From: CAIYRG01 sp965247505
GTDB lineage: Bacteria > Pseudomonadota > Alphaproteobacteria > Micropepsales > Micropepsaceae
Direction: 5' to 3'
NCBI GenBank assembly: GCA_965247505.1
Contig: OZ252020.1
Location: 2,852,001 to 2,916,000 of the forward strand
Length of the DNA stretch: 64,000 nucleotides
Shown here piece after piece: positions 1 to 8,903 of this stretch (positions within the stretch are counted from its first letter, which is position 1; each line of letters opens with the position of its first letter). The position numbers and the translations under genes are program-made. Below the pieces are notes generated by a model that was not told the DNA's origin, did no database searches, and worked only from the letters and a program-made list of their open reading frames with translations.

Positions 1-440
1 GTGGTGGAGGCTTCGAATGGGTGCATTGTCACCAGAGGTGGAAGGCGGGACGCCGCCAGAGGTGCGGGTGGCGCGTATAGGGTTGGTTCGGGCAGACGCT
101 CTGGCGCCGCACTGGGGTCCAAGTGGACCACGAGCGCAATGGGGGCCTTGGCAGCGTGATCGAGCTTGAGAATCCCAATACCGCGAATCTCAATCTGTCC
201 AGCGATGTTGTCGACGGCTTGGGCAAAAAGAAGGCGCCCGTCCGTCGATAAAGAGGTCTGGTCGTCGGAAATCAATCGCCCGCCTTCGGCAATGAGGCGC
301 AGCGCCACATCGGATTTTCCGCTTCCCGGTTCTCCGGTCAAAAGGACGGCAAATCCCCCAGGCCCTCCGAATTGCTCGAGTGCCGGCCCGAGGGCCACAC
401 TTGTTGCATGGATGAGGACGGAGGGCGTTGTTGTGCTCAT
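1..440 (-). CDS. hprK: HPr kinase/phosphorylase, short alphaproteobacterial form (3' end outside window)
   Basis: Cytoplasmic kinase/phosphorylase acting on the HPr protein of the nitrogen-type phosphotransferase system. About 146 residues are visible. The protein starts directly with the catalytic P-loop domain, as is usual in Alphaproteobacteria, which lack the N-terminal domain found in Firmicutes. The P-loop reads LLTGEPGSGKSDVAL, followed by LISDDQT, the inner IRGIGILKL strand, and HPFEAS near the cut edge, matching the family's C-terminal part. The ATG at 440 overlaps the chvG stop as ATGA, so the two are translationally coupled. The order chvI-chvG-hprK is the classic alphaproteobacterial arrangement linking envelope/acid signalling to the PTS. 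The gene runs off the left edge with no stop seen. Confidence 0.9.
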   Translation of the reverse strand, partial: MSTTTPSVLIHATSVALGPALEQFGGPGGFAVLLTGEPGSGKSDVALRLIAEGGRLISDDQTSLSTDGRLLFAQAVDNIAGQIEIRGIGILKLDHAAKAPIALVVHLDPSAAPERLPEPTLYAPPAPLAASRLPPLVTMHPFEAST

Positions 441-2143
441 GGGCCCCGGCGGGAAAGGGGAAGCTCTACAATAAATCGCGCACCGCATTTCTTGCCTTGT
501 TCGTTACGCCGGTTGTCAGCCCAGATCCGTCCGCCATGGCTGGACATAATCTGACGTGCGATGGCAAGGCCGAGTCCCGAATTCTTACCGAATTCCGCTT
601 CGGCGGGACGTGAGCTGAAGAAGCGATCAAATATTCGCTCCAAATCGGCGGTCGGAATACCGCGCCCTTGATCCTCTATCGTCGCCCGTACGATGGCGCC
701 GACAATAACCAGCGAAATATCTACGTTACCTTCATCCGGGCTGAAGGAGATCGTGTTGTCTATAAGATTGCGGAAGACCTGCCCAAGTCTCTCGGCGATA
801 CCCTGGACAATCGCGTTTGCGCCCGGCTCGCGATGAAACACGACCCGAACGCCACGCGGTAATTCCATCCCATTGTAGATTTCGACCGTCGTCTCGAGCA
901 TGCGGCTAAGATCTACCGGCTCGACATGCGCGCGAGAAAGCTCCGCATCGAGCCGCGAGGCATCGGAGATATCGGTGATCAAACGATCGATCCGTTTAAC
1001 ATCGTTCCGAACGAGTTCGACCATTCTGTCGCGCGCTTCGTTGTCGCGCGCGCGCCCGAGCATTTCGACGGCGCTCTTCAATGACGTCAGCGGGTTTTTC
1101 AACTCGTGGGCGACGTCGGCTGCGAAGCGCTCAGTAGAGTCAATCCGGTCATATAAAGCTTTGGTCATGGCGGCCAAGGATTCCGCGAGCTCGCCAATCT
1201 CGTCCGGACGGTCATTGAAAGTCGGGATGGCCTCGCGCCCGGCGCGTCCGCGCCTGACGTGGTCGGCCGCCGCGGCCAGGCGCCGAATGGGCGCAGCAAT
1301 AAACCCTGCGAGATAAAGTGAGGACAGAAGAAGCGCGCCAAAGGCGATCAATGAAACGCGGATGATGGCAGCGCGCTCTTCGGCGAGGATGTCGTCGATA
1401 TCGCCTGATTCGGTGGTGAGCATCAGCACACCATAATGTGTGGCCAGACGCTCGATCGGAACGGCAACCGAAAGAACAAGCTTTCCAAGTTCATTGACGC
1501 GCACGGCGCTCGCCTCTTCGCCGTCAAGAGCACTCACCACCTCGTGATAAACCCGCCCATCCTGGCCCGCCTCGAAATAGGGTTCCAATTGCGTGAATGG
1601 GCGGAAATTCAAGAAGCGGGAATAAAACTCCTGCATTGATGTCCGCGTGTCCCGAAAGAACGCGACAAAGGGATTGGCAGATTGTGGCGGCGGGAGCTCG
1701 TCTCTGGTCACCACATTGCGGGCCAAGAGGAAACGGGTGTCGGCAAGAAGCTCCCCGTTGGTTGCAAAGATTTGTGCGCGAAGTCGCGTCGGCGCGATGA
1801 GCTGGCGAAGGAGCGGTTCCGCAGTGGTCAGATCAATGCGGCGCCTGTTCGGATCGGCGGTGTACTCCGCCAGTGCGCCGCCAACGATAGCGGCTTGATC
1901 GCGAATGCCCGCCATACGCTCTTCCACCAGGCCGCCGCCGGTAGACTGAACCCACAACACGCCGGCGATCAAAATAAGCAGCGCAAATGCGTTGAAGAAT
2001 ACGATGCGGCGGGTAAGCGGTGAGAAATGCGTACGACTAAACAACGACGCGGCTTGGGGATTCAGCTCTACCCCTGCCGCATTCGTCGCCCGTACATTTT
2101 CCCCCATCGATGGGGTCGAAGGAGCGTCCGTCCTAATACTCAC
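437..2143 (-). CDS. chvG: ChvG/ExoS-type membrane sensor histidine kinase
   Basis: Inner-membrane sensor kinase that phosphorylates ChvI in response to envelope or pH stress. The 568 residues hold a cytoplasmic N-terminus, a first membrane helix at about 47-66, a periplasmic sensing domain of roughly 190 residues, a second helix at about 262-285, a HAMP region, the HisKA motif FAADVAHELKNPLTSLK with phospho-accepting His346, and a HATPase domain (N box NLIDNTISFSPDEG, G boxes DQGRGI and SGLGLAIARQI). It lies 12 bp downstream of chvI and shares ATGA with hprK, so the three form one leftward operon. The length and the large periplasmic domain fit ChvG rather than a generic EnvZ-type kinase. Confidence 0.92.
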   Translation of the reverse strand: MSIRTDAPSTPSMGENVRATNAAGVELNPQAASLFSRTHFSPLTRRIVFFNAFALLILIAGVLWVQSTGGGLVEERMAGIRDQAAIVGGALAEYTADPNRRRIDLTTAEPLLRQLIAPTRLRAQIFATNGELLADTRFLLARNVVTRDELPPPQSANPFVAFFRDTRTSMQEFYSRFLNFRPFTQLEPYFEAGQDGRVYHEVVSALDGEEASAVRVNELGKLVLSVAVPIERLATHYGVLMLTTESGDIDDILAEERAAIIRVSLIAFGALLLSSLYLAGFIAAPIRRLAAAADHVRRGRAGREAIPTFNDRPDEIGELAESLAAMTKALYDRIDSTERFAADVAHELKNPLTSLKSAVEMLGRARDNEARDRMVELVRNDVKRIDRLITDISDASRLDAELSRAHVEPVDLSRMLETTVEIYNGMELPRGVRVVFHREPGANAIVQGIAERLGQVFRNLIDNTISFSPDEGNVDISLVIVGAIVRATIEDQGRGIPTADLERIFDRFFSSRPAEAEFGKNSGLGLAIARQIMSSHGGRIWADNRRNEQGKKCGARFIVELPLSRRGP

Positions 2144-2155
2144 CCAATGACCGCC

Positions 2156-2857
2156 TTAACTCTCCTTGTAGCGGTATCCTACTCCGTAGAGCGTCTCGAT
2201 CGATTCGAAATCGCCGTCCACGACATTGAATTTTTTTCTAAGGCGTTTGATATGGCTGTCGATGGTGCGATCGTCGACATAAACTTGATCGTCATAGGCG
2301 GCATCCATCAAATTGTCCCTGCTTTTCACGAAGCCTGGCCGTGCCGCAAGACATTGAAGGATAAGAAACTCGGTTACGGTGAGCCGGACCGAATTGTCTT
2401 TCCAAGTGCATTCGTGACGCAAGGGGTCCAATGTGAGGTGGCCGCGGACCAGGACTTGTTTTGCCTGCTCGGCGGTCAGTGCTCCGCTCTTGCGTGACTC
2501 GACCCGCCGTAAAATTGCCTTCACACGCTCGAGCAGAAGACGCTGCGAAAAGGGCTTGCGGATATAATCGTCCGCGCCGGCGTTGAGGCCCATCAATTCG
2601 TCGATTTCCTCGTCCTTTGAGGTCAAAAAGATGACCGGCATTTCGGTGTTCTGGCGCAGGCGCCGCAACACTTCCATTCCGTCCATGCGAGGCATTTTGA
2701 TGTCCAGGATCGCAAGATCCGCCACGGTGGCGTTCAGGCCGCTTAATGCCGCCGCGCCGTCCGTGTAAGAGCGAACATTGTAACCCTCCTGCTCCAAGAG
2801 CATGGTCACCGATTCAAGGATATTCCTGTCGTCGTCGACCAACGCGATTGTTGCCAT
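2156..2857 (-). CDS. chvI: ChvI-type OmpR-family response regulator
   Basis: Cytoplasmic DNA-binding response regulator, partner of ChvG. It has 233 residues: an N-terminal receiver domain beginning MATIALVDDD with the acidic pocket and phospho-acceptor Asp52 in LAILDIKMPRMDG, the conserved Lys in IRKPFS, and a C-terminal winged helix ending in GVGYRYKES. The frame is open further upstream, but the ATG at 2857 is preferred because the receiver starts there and an AGGAAGG ribosome-binding site lies just before it. First gene of the chvI-chvG-hprK operon; its promoter should lie in the 154 bp separating it from the divergent methyltransferase. In many relatives pckA occupies that divergent position, but not here. 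Confidence 0.93.
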   Translation of the reverse strand: MATIALVDDDRNILESVTMLLEQEGYNVRSYTDGAAALSGLNATVADLAILDIKMPRMDGMEVLRRLRQNTEMPVIFLTSKDEEIDELMGLNAGADDYIRKPFSQRLLLERVKAILRRVESRKSGALTAEQAKQVLVRGHLTLDPLRHECTWKDNSVRLTVTEFLILQCLAARPGFVKSRDNLMDAAYDDQVYVDDRTIDSHIKRLRKKFNVVDGDFESIETLYGVGYRYKES

Positions 2858-3011
2858 GATGCGCCCAACCTTCCTTGCTGTTTCTCCGAGTATAGTTGCG
2901 CGCAGAGCAAAGCAAAACTGTGGCAGCATGCAGGCAAAAATTGGCTCATTTCACCGATTATTCGTGGCAGAGTCGCGGTCGCCCCCAGCTAATCGTTAAC
3001 GGAACACGCAT

Positions 3012-3695
3012 TTGTTCGGCCCTTTGAAATCCTTTGAGCACACCAAAGCCTATGATGTGGCGGCGGCTTTGCCGTTGATTGCTTTCTATGGGTGGGTATT
3101 GGCGCGAGATGGGCCGGCGCTGACCCAGTATTTCTATGGGCTCACGGACGAGGGAATTGAAATCGTGCATCTAACCGAGGCGGTTGGTCGCGGTCTTTAC
3201 TTGGTCTTTGCTGCACTTCTGATCGTCTTGGTGTTAGTCAGAACGCTCCCCGTCAAAAAGTCGACCAGTATTGTTCCGCGCGCAGTGGCCCTTATTGGGG
3301 GTTTTGGTGGCGTTGCCATGGTAATGTTGCCGCCAACATCGCTGCCGTTGTGGTTGGGTTTATTCTCTGTCGGGATCATTGTCTCCGGAATGTGCGGTGC
3401 GATTCTGTCTCTTGCCTGGCTGCGCCGATCATTTAGCGTGTTGCCCCAGGCGCGCCGCCTCGTGACAAGCGGCCCCTATGCGCTCATTCGGCACCCGGTT
3501 TATCTTTTCGAGGAAATCGCTTTTTTCGGAGTCATGCTGCAGTTCGAGCAGCCCTGGGCACTGCTAATATTCGCCATACAATTGTGCTTCCAACTGGCGC
3601 GTATTCCGTTCGAAGAACGCGTGTTGGCCGATGCTTTTCCCGCCTATGGCGAATATTCGGCGCGAACCGCGCGCCTCATTCCTGGAATCTACTGA
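3012..3695 (+). CDS. Isoprenylcysteine carboxyl methyltransferase (ICMT/PEMT)-like membrane protein
   Basis: Integral membrane protein of 227 residues with about five hydrophobic helices. The C-terminal third carries the family signature: LVTSGPYALIRHPVYL followed by an EERVLADAFPAYGEYSARTA segment, which in ICMT/PEMT-type enzymes binds S-adenosylmethionine at the membrane surface. The bacterial substrate of this family is generally unknown, so no reaction is assigned. The start is a TTG at 3012 with a poor ribosome-binding site; a later GTG is possible. It is divergent from chvI and ends 20 bp before the convergent end of greA. Confidence 0.7.
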   Translation: MFGPLKSFEHTKAYDVAAALPLIAFYGWVLARDGPALTQYFYGLTDEGIEIVHLTEAVGRGLYLVFAALLIVLVLVRTLPVKKSTSIVPRAVALIGGFGGVAMVMLPPTSLPLWLGLFSVGIIVSGMCGAILSLAWLRRSFSVLPQARRLVTSGPYALIRHPVYLFEEIAFFGVMLQFEQPWALLIFAIQLCFQLARIPFEERVLADAFPAYGEYSARTARLIPGIY

Positions 3696-3715
3696 GGTGG
3701 ACTGCTTCGGCAGTT

Positions 3716-4198
3716 TTAAACAAACTGAACCTTGAGGATTTCGTAGGACCGCGCGCCGCCCGGCGCGGCAACCTCCACCGTGTCTCGGACAGTTTTGCCG
3801 ATTAGGGCTCGCGCAATGGGAGACGAAATCGAGATTTTCCCGTTCTTCGCGTCCGATTCCGAGTCCCCCACGATCTGGTATTTAACCTTCGTGTCGGTAT
3901 CCTCGTCGACGATCGTTACCGTTGCGCCGAATTTTACCGTTTTGCCGCTCAAACTCGCAACGTCGATGACCTCTGCGCGCGACAGCATGTCTTCTATTTC
4001 TAGGACGCGCCCTTCAATGAAAGATTGGCGTTCCTTTGCGGCGTGATATTCCGCGTTCTCTGAAAGATCGCCATGCGCGCGCGCCTCGGCGATCATCTTG
4101 ATGGTGGCAGGCCGCTCCGTTCCCTTAAGGTGAGAAACCTCATCCTCAAGAGCTTGGTGGCCTGCGGCAGTCATCGGTATGCGTTCCATTTTCGGCAC
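3716..4198 (-). CDS. greA: Transcription elongation factor GreA
   Basis: Cleavage factor that rescues backtracked RNA polymerase through its secondary channel. The 160 residues show the N-terminal coiled-coil with the acidic tip region DLSENAEYHAAKERQ and the C-terminal FKBP-like domain ending SYEILKVQFV, the normal GreA length. Two starts are possible: GTG at 4198 (used here) or ATG at 4189; an AGGA-containing site lies about 18 nt upstream of the GTG, so neither is ideal. A 154 bp gap separates it from carB upstream; in many proteobacteria greA follows the carAB genes, and that link is kept here although carA is not in the window. Confidence 0.95.
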   Translation of the reverse strand: MPKMERIPMTAAGHQALEDEVSHLKGTERPATIKMIAEARAHGDLSENAEYHAAKERQSFIEGRVLEIEDMLSRAEVIDVASLSGKTVKFGATVTIVDEDTDTKVKYQIVGDSESDAKNGKISISSPIARALIGKTVRDTVEVAAPGGARSYEILKVQFV

Positions 4199-4352
4199 CG
4201 CGTTCTAGCAAAAAAATCCTTCCCTTTTGGCAGCAAGTGTCACCGAAAGGGGTATAAGCATCTGAAAGACAACGTAAAAAAACCAAGCCCCTTTTAGCGG
4301 GATGTGTTCCGGTCACCGCCCCCAGAAGGACGCAGCCGCGCCCATGACCCCT

Positions 4353-7300
4353 TTAAGAATAGGACTGCAGGGGAGCGACTTCAAGGGAGCCAGACTTTAA
4401 CGAGGCGATGGCAAAGACCACGGCGGCGGCCCCGGCCATGGTGGTGTAGTAGGGAATCTTCATTTGGAGGGCGGTACGCCGGATTGAGGCCGAATCTGCA
4501 AGGGCTTGGGCGCCGTCGGTCGTGTTGAACACGAGCGCGATCTCACCGTTTTTCATGGCATCCACGATGTGTGGGCGACCTTCCAGCACCTTGTTGATGG
4601 TTTGGACCGGAAGTCCGGCCGCCTCCAGAGATCTTGCCGTACCCCGTGTGGCGACAATCTCCAGCCCCATTTCAACGAGTTGGCGTGCGGGACCAACCGC
4701 AAATTCCTTATCGGCATCCTTAACGGAAACAAAAACCGCCCCTTTGAGAGGAAGCATTGCACCGCTGCCGATCTGGCTTTTGGCAAACGCGCGTCCGAAG
4801 TCGGTATCAATTCCCATGACTTCCCCAGTCGAGCGCATCTCCGGCCCCAAAATGGTGTCGACGCCGGGAAAGCGCGCGAAAGGCAATACGGCTTCTTTCA
4901 CCGCAATATGACCTTTGTTTGAAGGCGCCAGATTGAAAGAGCTTAGTTCCTCGCCGGCCATTACGCGCGATGCAATTCCCGCGATGGGAAGCCCAACGGT
5001 TTTGGCGACGAAGGGAACTGTTCGGCTGGCGCGCGGGTTCACTTCAATGACAAAAATGTCATCGTCTTGAATCGCATATTGCACATTCATCAATCCGTGC
5101 ACTTTTAGCGCACGTGCAAGTGCAATGGTTTGGCGTTCGATTTCGGCGATCGTTTTCTGGCTCAATGAGTGTGGCGGCAGCGAACAGGCGGAATCTCCCG
5201 AGTGCACTCCGGCTTCTTCGATGTGCTCCATGATGCCGGTGATGAATACCGCGCCGGTGTGATCGGCGATGGCATCGACATCGACTTCAACCGCATGACG
5301 GAGGAACCCATCGAGCAGAACCGGGTTGTCGCCGGAAATACGGAAGAGCTCCCCGGATTGGAGTGCGGAGATAAGGGACGCTTCATCGGGCACAATAATC
5401 ATGCCCCGTCCGCCGAGCACATAGGATGGGCGCAAAATTATCGGATAGCCGAGTTTGCGCGCTTCCTCGACCGCCGAATCGAGATCGAGCGCTGTCGCAT
5501 TGTGCGGCTGCTTCAATCCCAGATCGGTCAGCAAATGCTGAAAACGCTTGCGGTCCTCTGCAAGGTCGATAGCGTCCGGAGACGTGCCGAGAATGGGTAC
5601 ATTCGCCTCGTCAAGCGCTTTGGCCAGTTTCAGCGGGGTCTGTCCGCCAAACTGGACGATCACGCCGACAAGCGTACCTTTGCTTTGTTCGAGACGAACG
5701 ATCTCAAGAACGTCATCTTCGGTCAGCGGCTCGAAATACAGCCGGTCGGAGGTGTCGTAGTCCGTCGAGACGGTTTCTGGATTGCAATTGACCATGATGG
5801 TCTCAAAGTCGCATTCGGAAAGTGCGAACGCGGCATGACAACAGCAATAGTCGAACTCGATTCCTTGTCCGATTCGATTTGGTCCGCCGCCAAGAATGAT
5901 CACTTTGCGCCGCTCGGACGGGCGTGCCTCGCACTCGACGTCACCGCCAACCGCGCTCTCATAGGTGGAATACATATAAGAGGTGAGGGCGGCGAACTCC
6001 GCCGCACAGGTGTCGATGCGCTTATAGACCGGGTGTATTCCATATTTGTCGCGCAGCCGCACAATTTCGCTCTTACTGCATTTGCAGAGCGCAGCGATGC
6101 GCGCATCGGAAAAGCCCATGGCTTTAAGCGATACACCTTCTTTGCTGAGCGCGAGCCAGGCCTGCTCCACGCTGCCGAGTTCTTTATTGAGTTGGATAAG
6201 CCGATTTTCGGTTTCGACGATTTCAGCGAATTGCCCGACAAACCACGGGTCGTATCCCGTGATGCGCGAAATCTCGTCTTGCGAAAAGCCATGTCGAAGC
6301 GCCTGCGTCGCAACGCGAATGCGATCGGGCGTCGGGCGCCCCAAAGCGGCACGGATGGCGCTGGAATCATCGCCCTGTCCAAGTCCGGGAATTTCGATCT
6401 CGTCCAGACCCGAAATCCCGGTTTCGAGCGAGCGCAATGCCTTTTGCAAGCTTTCGGCGAAAGTGCGTCCGATCGCCATCGCTTCGCCCACCGAACGCAT
6501 CGAAGTTGTCAAAATGGGTTCGGCACCGGGAAATTTTTCGAACGCAAAACGCGGTATCTTGGTAACGACATAGTCAATGGTGGGCTCAAACGAAGCGGGC
6601 GTCACGCGCGTTATGTCATTGGTCAGTTCGTCGAGCGTATATCCAACCGCAAGTTTTGCTGCGACTTTCGCAATGGGAAAGCCGGTCGCTTTCGACGCAA
6701 GCGCGGAAGAGCGCGATACCCGCGGATTCATTTCGATGATGACCATCCGACCATCGGCGGGGTTCAGCGCGAACTGCACATTCGAGCCACCGGTCTCGAC
6801 CCCGATTTCACGCAATACAGCGATCGAGGCACTGCGCATGCGCTGATATTCCTTGTCGGTCAGCGTCAGCGCCGGCGCGACAGTGATGGAATCGCCGGTA
6901 TGCACGCCCATCGGATCGACGTTTTCGATGGAACAAATAATGATGGCGTTGTCGGCACGATCGCGCACGACTTCCATCTCGAACTCTTTCCAGCCGAGCA
7001 CAGATTGCTCGACAAGAATCCCGTGACCGCGCGATGCTTCAAGCGCACCCTCCGCAAGCTGCGTGAATTCCTCGCGGTTGTAGGCGATGCCGCCGCCCAA
7101 ACCGCCAAGGGTGAATGACGGGCGTATGATGGCGGGTAGCCCGATATCTTCGAGCGCAGCTTGGGCTTCGTTTATGTCCTTTGCGGTGACGGATGCCGGA
7201 GATTCGAGGTCGATTTTTGTCATCGCTTCGCGGAATTGCTGCCGGTCCTCGGCCTTGGCAATAGCCGCGGCATTGGCGCCGATCATCTCGACGTCATGGC

Positions 7301-7649
7301 GTTTGAGGGCACCGGACTCGGCGAGATCAAGCGCAGTATTGAGCGCCGTCTGTCCGCCCATTGTCGGGAGCAGCGCCATTACGCGGCCCGGTGGAACATT
7401 GGCTTTTTCGCGGGCGATGATCTTTTCGACGAAATCTGGCGTGATCGGCTCGATATAGGTCGCGTTTGCCAAATCCGGGTCGGTCATGATGGTCGCCGGA
7501 TTGGAATTGACCAGAACGATGCGGTAGCCCTCTTCTCTGAGCGCTTTGCAGGCTTGCGCACCGGAATAGTCGAACTCGCACGCCTGACCGATAACAATGG
7601 GTCCGGCGCCGATGATCAGAACGGTATGAATATCTTCCCGGCGGGGCAT
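4353..7649 (-). CDS. carB: Carbamoyl-phosphate synthase large chain
   Basis: Cytoplasmic ATP-dependent large subunit making carbamoyl phosphate from bicarbonate, ammonia (delivered by CarA) and two ATP, feeding arginine and pyrimidine synthesis. The protein has 1098 residues, the standard length, with two homologous ATP-grasp halves (GAGPIVIGQACEFDYSG near the N-terminus, GGGPNRIGQGIEFDYCC at about residue 570), an oligomerisation region between, and a C-terminal MGS-type allosteric domain. The ATG at 7649 (MPRREDIHTVLIIG) matches the family start; the open frame upstream crosses a terminator hairpin and is not coding. Together with argG elsewhere in the window it marks a complete arginine route. 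Confidence 0.97.
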   Translation of the reverse strand: MPRREDIHTVLIIGAGPIVIGQACEFDYSGAQACKALREEGYRIVLVNSNPATIMTDPDLANATYIEPITPDFVEKIIAREKANVPPGRVMALLPTMGGQTALNTALDLAESGALKRHDVEMIGANAAAIAKAEDRQQFREAMTKIDLESPASVTAKDINEAQAALEDIGLPAIIRPSFTLGGLGGGIAYNREEFTQLAEGALEASRGHGILVEQSVLGWKEFEMEVVRDRADNAIIICSIENVDPMGVHTGDSITVAPALTLTDKEYQRMRSASIAVLREIGVETGGSNVQFALNPADGRMVIIEMNPRVSRSSALASKATGFPIAKVAAKLAVGYTLDELTNDITRVTPASFEPTIDYVVTKIPRFAFEKFPGAEPILTTSMRSVGEAMAIGRTFAESLQKALRSLETGISGLDEIEIPGLGQGDDSSAIRAALGRPTPDRIRVATQALRHGFSQDEISRITGYDPWFVGQFAEIVETENRLIQLNKELGSVEQAWLALSKEGVSLKAMGFSDARIAALCKCSKSEIVRLRDKYGIHPVYKRIDTCAAEFAALTSYMYSTYESAVGGDVECEARPSERRKVIILGGGPNRIGQGIEFDYCCCHAAFALSECDFETIMVNCNPETVSTDYDTSDRLYFEPLTEDDVLEIVRLEQSKGTLVGVIVQFGGQTPLKLAKALDEANVPILGTSPDAIDLAEDRKRFQHLLTDLGLKQPHNATALDLDSAVEEARKLGYPIILRPSYVLGGRGMIIVPDEASLISALQSGELFRISGDNPVLLDGFLRHAVEVDVDAIADHTGAVFITGIMEHIEEAGVHSGDSACSLPPHSLSQKTIAEIERQTIALARALKVHGLMNVQYAIQDDDIFVIEVNPRASRTVPFVAKTVGLPIAGIASRVMAGEELSSFNLAPSNKGHIAVKEAVLPFARFPGVDTILGPEMRSTGEVMGIDTDFGRAFAKSQIGSGAMLPLKGAVFVSVKDADKEFAVGPARQLVEMGLEIVATRGTARSLEAAGLPVQTINKVLEGRPHIVDAMKNGEIALVFNTTDGAQALADSASIRRTALQMKIPYYTTMAGAAAVVFAIASLKSGSLEVAPLQSYS

Positions 7650-7704
7650 TCTCGTATTCCTGTCCGTCTTCACACGCGCCAATGGCGGGCGAGACGCTGC
7701 TTCG

Positions 7705-7730
7705 AAAAAAAGCCCTCGTTTTGCGAGGGC
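7705..7730 (-). terminator. Rho-independent terminator of the Rieske oxygenase gene
   Basis: Read leftwards: arm GCCCTCG, a 5 nt loop, arm CGAGGGC, then seven T. It lies 17 bp beyond the oxygenase stop and 56 bp before the carB start, so it separates these two same-strand genes into different transcription units. Confidence 0.85.
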
Positions 7731-7746
7731 CGTACCTAATTCCTTT

Positions 7747-8799
7747 TCAGCTTCTCCAGCGCAGGACACGCTCCTGCACCGGGTTGGAGAACGGTTTTCC
7801 GTCTGCGACCGATTCCGCCCAAGCCTTCTTCAAGCGGTAGTACCATATCGCTGGTACATCCGCGTCCTGAATTAGCATTTGCGGAGGCGAAAATTTAAGC
7901 CCCTCATTTTGTAGTTCCACAATCTTGCGATCCTGTCCGATAAAGCTCCGAACGAAGGGCGCCAGAATCGGCTTCAATAGGGTAAGGGTGGGCATGGTCC
8001 AGTAGAAGACCTGGGTTACCAGAGTCCGTGTTTCGTCCATGGGCGTCACCGCGGTAAATCCCAAAACTTCGCGTTTTCCTGCCTTGATATGCTCGAATCG
8101 AAGCCCGGGAAGCTCGAACCGAATCTCAGTCGAAAGATCGCTCCCGAGAACGCGATAGGCGAATGAATTCGTTGATGGCTTATGATCGGCCATGGTGAAA
8201 CCGCGTGTCGAGGGCACGTGGCGCTTGGCCTTTTCGTGAATCGAGCGCTCGGAACGCCACCACCACGCCTTGTGAACAAAAGGTCCATGGGCCGGGTCCA
8301 TAAGCCCAACCACGGCATGATCGACTTCGCAGGGAAAGAGCTGTGATTCCACATAGCGTGGCCGCGCCCCGCCATCGGCCACTGCGATCGGGATTCGGGG
8401 CGGCTCTAGGACGGGAGACGGATTTTTGAGATCGGCGGGCATGTAGACCCACAAAAGCCCGTCTTGCTCTTTCAGCGGATAGCCATCGACGCAAATGCTT
8501 GAGGCCTCGATTTCTTGGTCGCTGAGGACGGAAGGGATATGCGCGCAAACGCCATCGGCCCTAAACTGCCAGCCATGATAGGGGCATTCCACATGCCCGT
8601 TCTTGAAGCGCCCAGCCGAGAGCGGCGCGGCGCGGTGCGGACAAATATCCCGTAAGGCAAAGGCTTCGCCGGAAGTTTTACGGGCCAAAAGCACGGGCTG
8701 GCCGCAAAGCATGACCCGGCGCAATTGTTCGGCTTTCAGCGTGGTTGAGAGCCCCGCCATATACCAAAGATTGCTTAGGAATGAGACTTCGCCGGTCAA
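7747..8799 (-). CDS. Rieske [2Fe-2S] ring-hydroxylating oxygenase, alpha-subunit type
   Basis: Cytoplasmic oxygenase component of 350 residues. The N-terminal Rieske domain has both cluster-ligand pairs, Cys53-Pro-His55 and Cys72-x2-His75 (CPHR and CPYHGW). The C-terminal catalytic domain contains EVDHAVVGLMDPAHGPFVH, placing two His residues where the mononuclear iron site of VanA-type oxygenases is expected. The electron-donor reductase is not encoded nearby, and the substrate cannot be deduced. It lies 104 bp downstream of the DUF4340 gene on the same strand and may be the tail of that operon. It ends at a strong terminator. Confidence 0.8.
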   Translation of the reverse strand: MTGEVSFLSNLWYMAGLSTTLKAEQLRRVMLCGQPVLLARKTSGEAFALRDICPHRAAPLSAGRFKNGHVECPYHGWQFRADGVCAHIPSVLSDQEIEASSICVDGYPLKEQDGLLWVYMPADLKNPSPVLEPPRIPIAVADGGARPRYVESQLFPCEVDHAVVGLMDPAHGPFVHKAWWWRSERSIHEKAKRHVPSTRGFTMADHKPSTNSFAYRVLGSDLSTEIRFELPGLRFEHIKAGKREVLGFTAVTPMDETRTLVTQVFYWTMPTLTLLKPILAPFVRSFIGQDRKIVELQNEGLKFSPPQMLIQDADVPAIWYYRLKKAWAESVADGKPFSNPVQERVLRWRS

Positions 8800-8903
8800 T
8801 TATGCCCCCGCTGCCTGGCGCTTGATAGCCGATGGCATGCCTAAGTGCGAGCCCGGCGAATTGTCGCCTTCGATAGGCCTGTCGCGCCAGGGAGGGCGGG
8901 GGT

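Noticed and set aside
5169..7118. Long open frame of about 649 codons on the plus strand, opposite carB
   Set aside because: It is the antisense shadow of a highly conserved gene; its composition follows from carB codon bias and it has no recognisable domain or ribosome-binding site.
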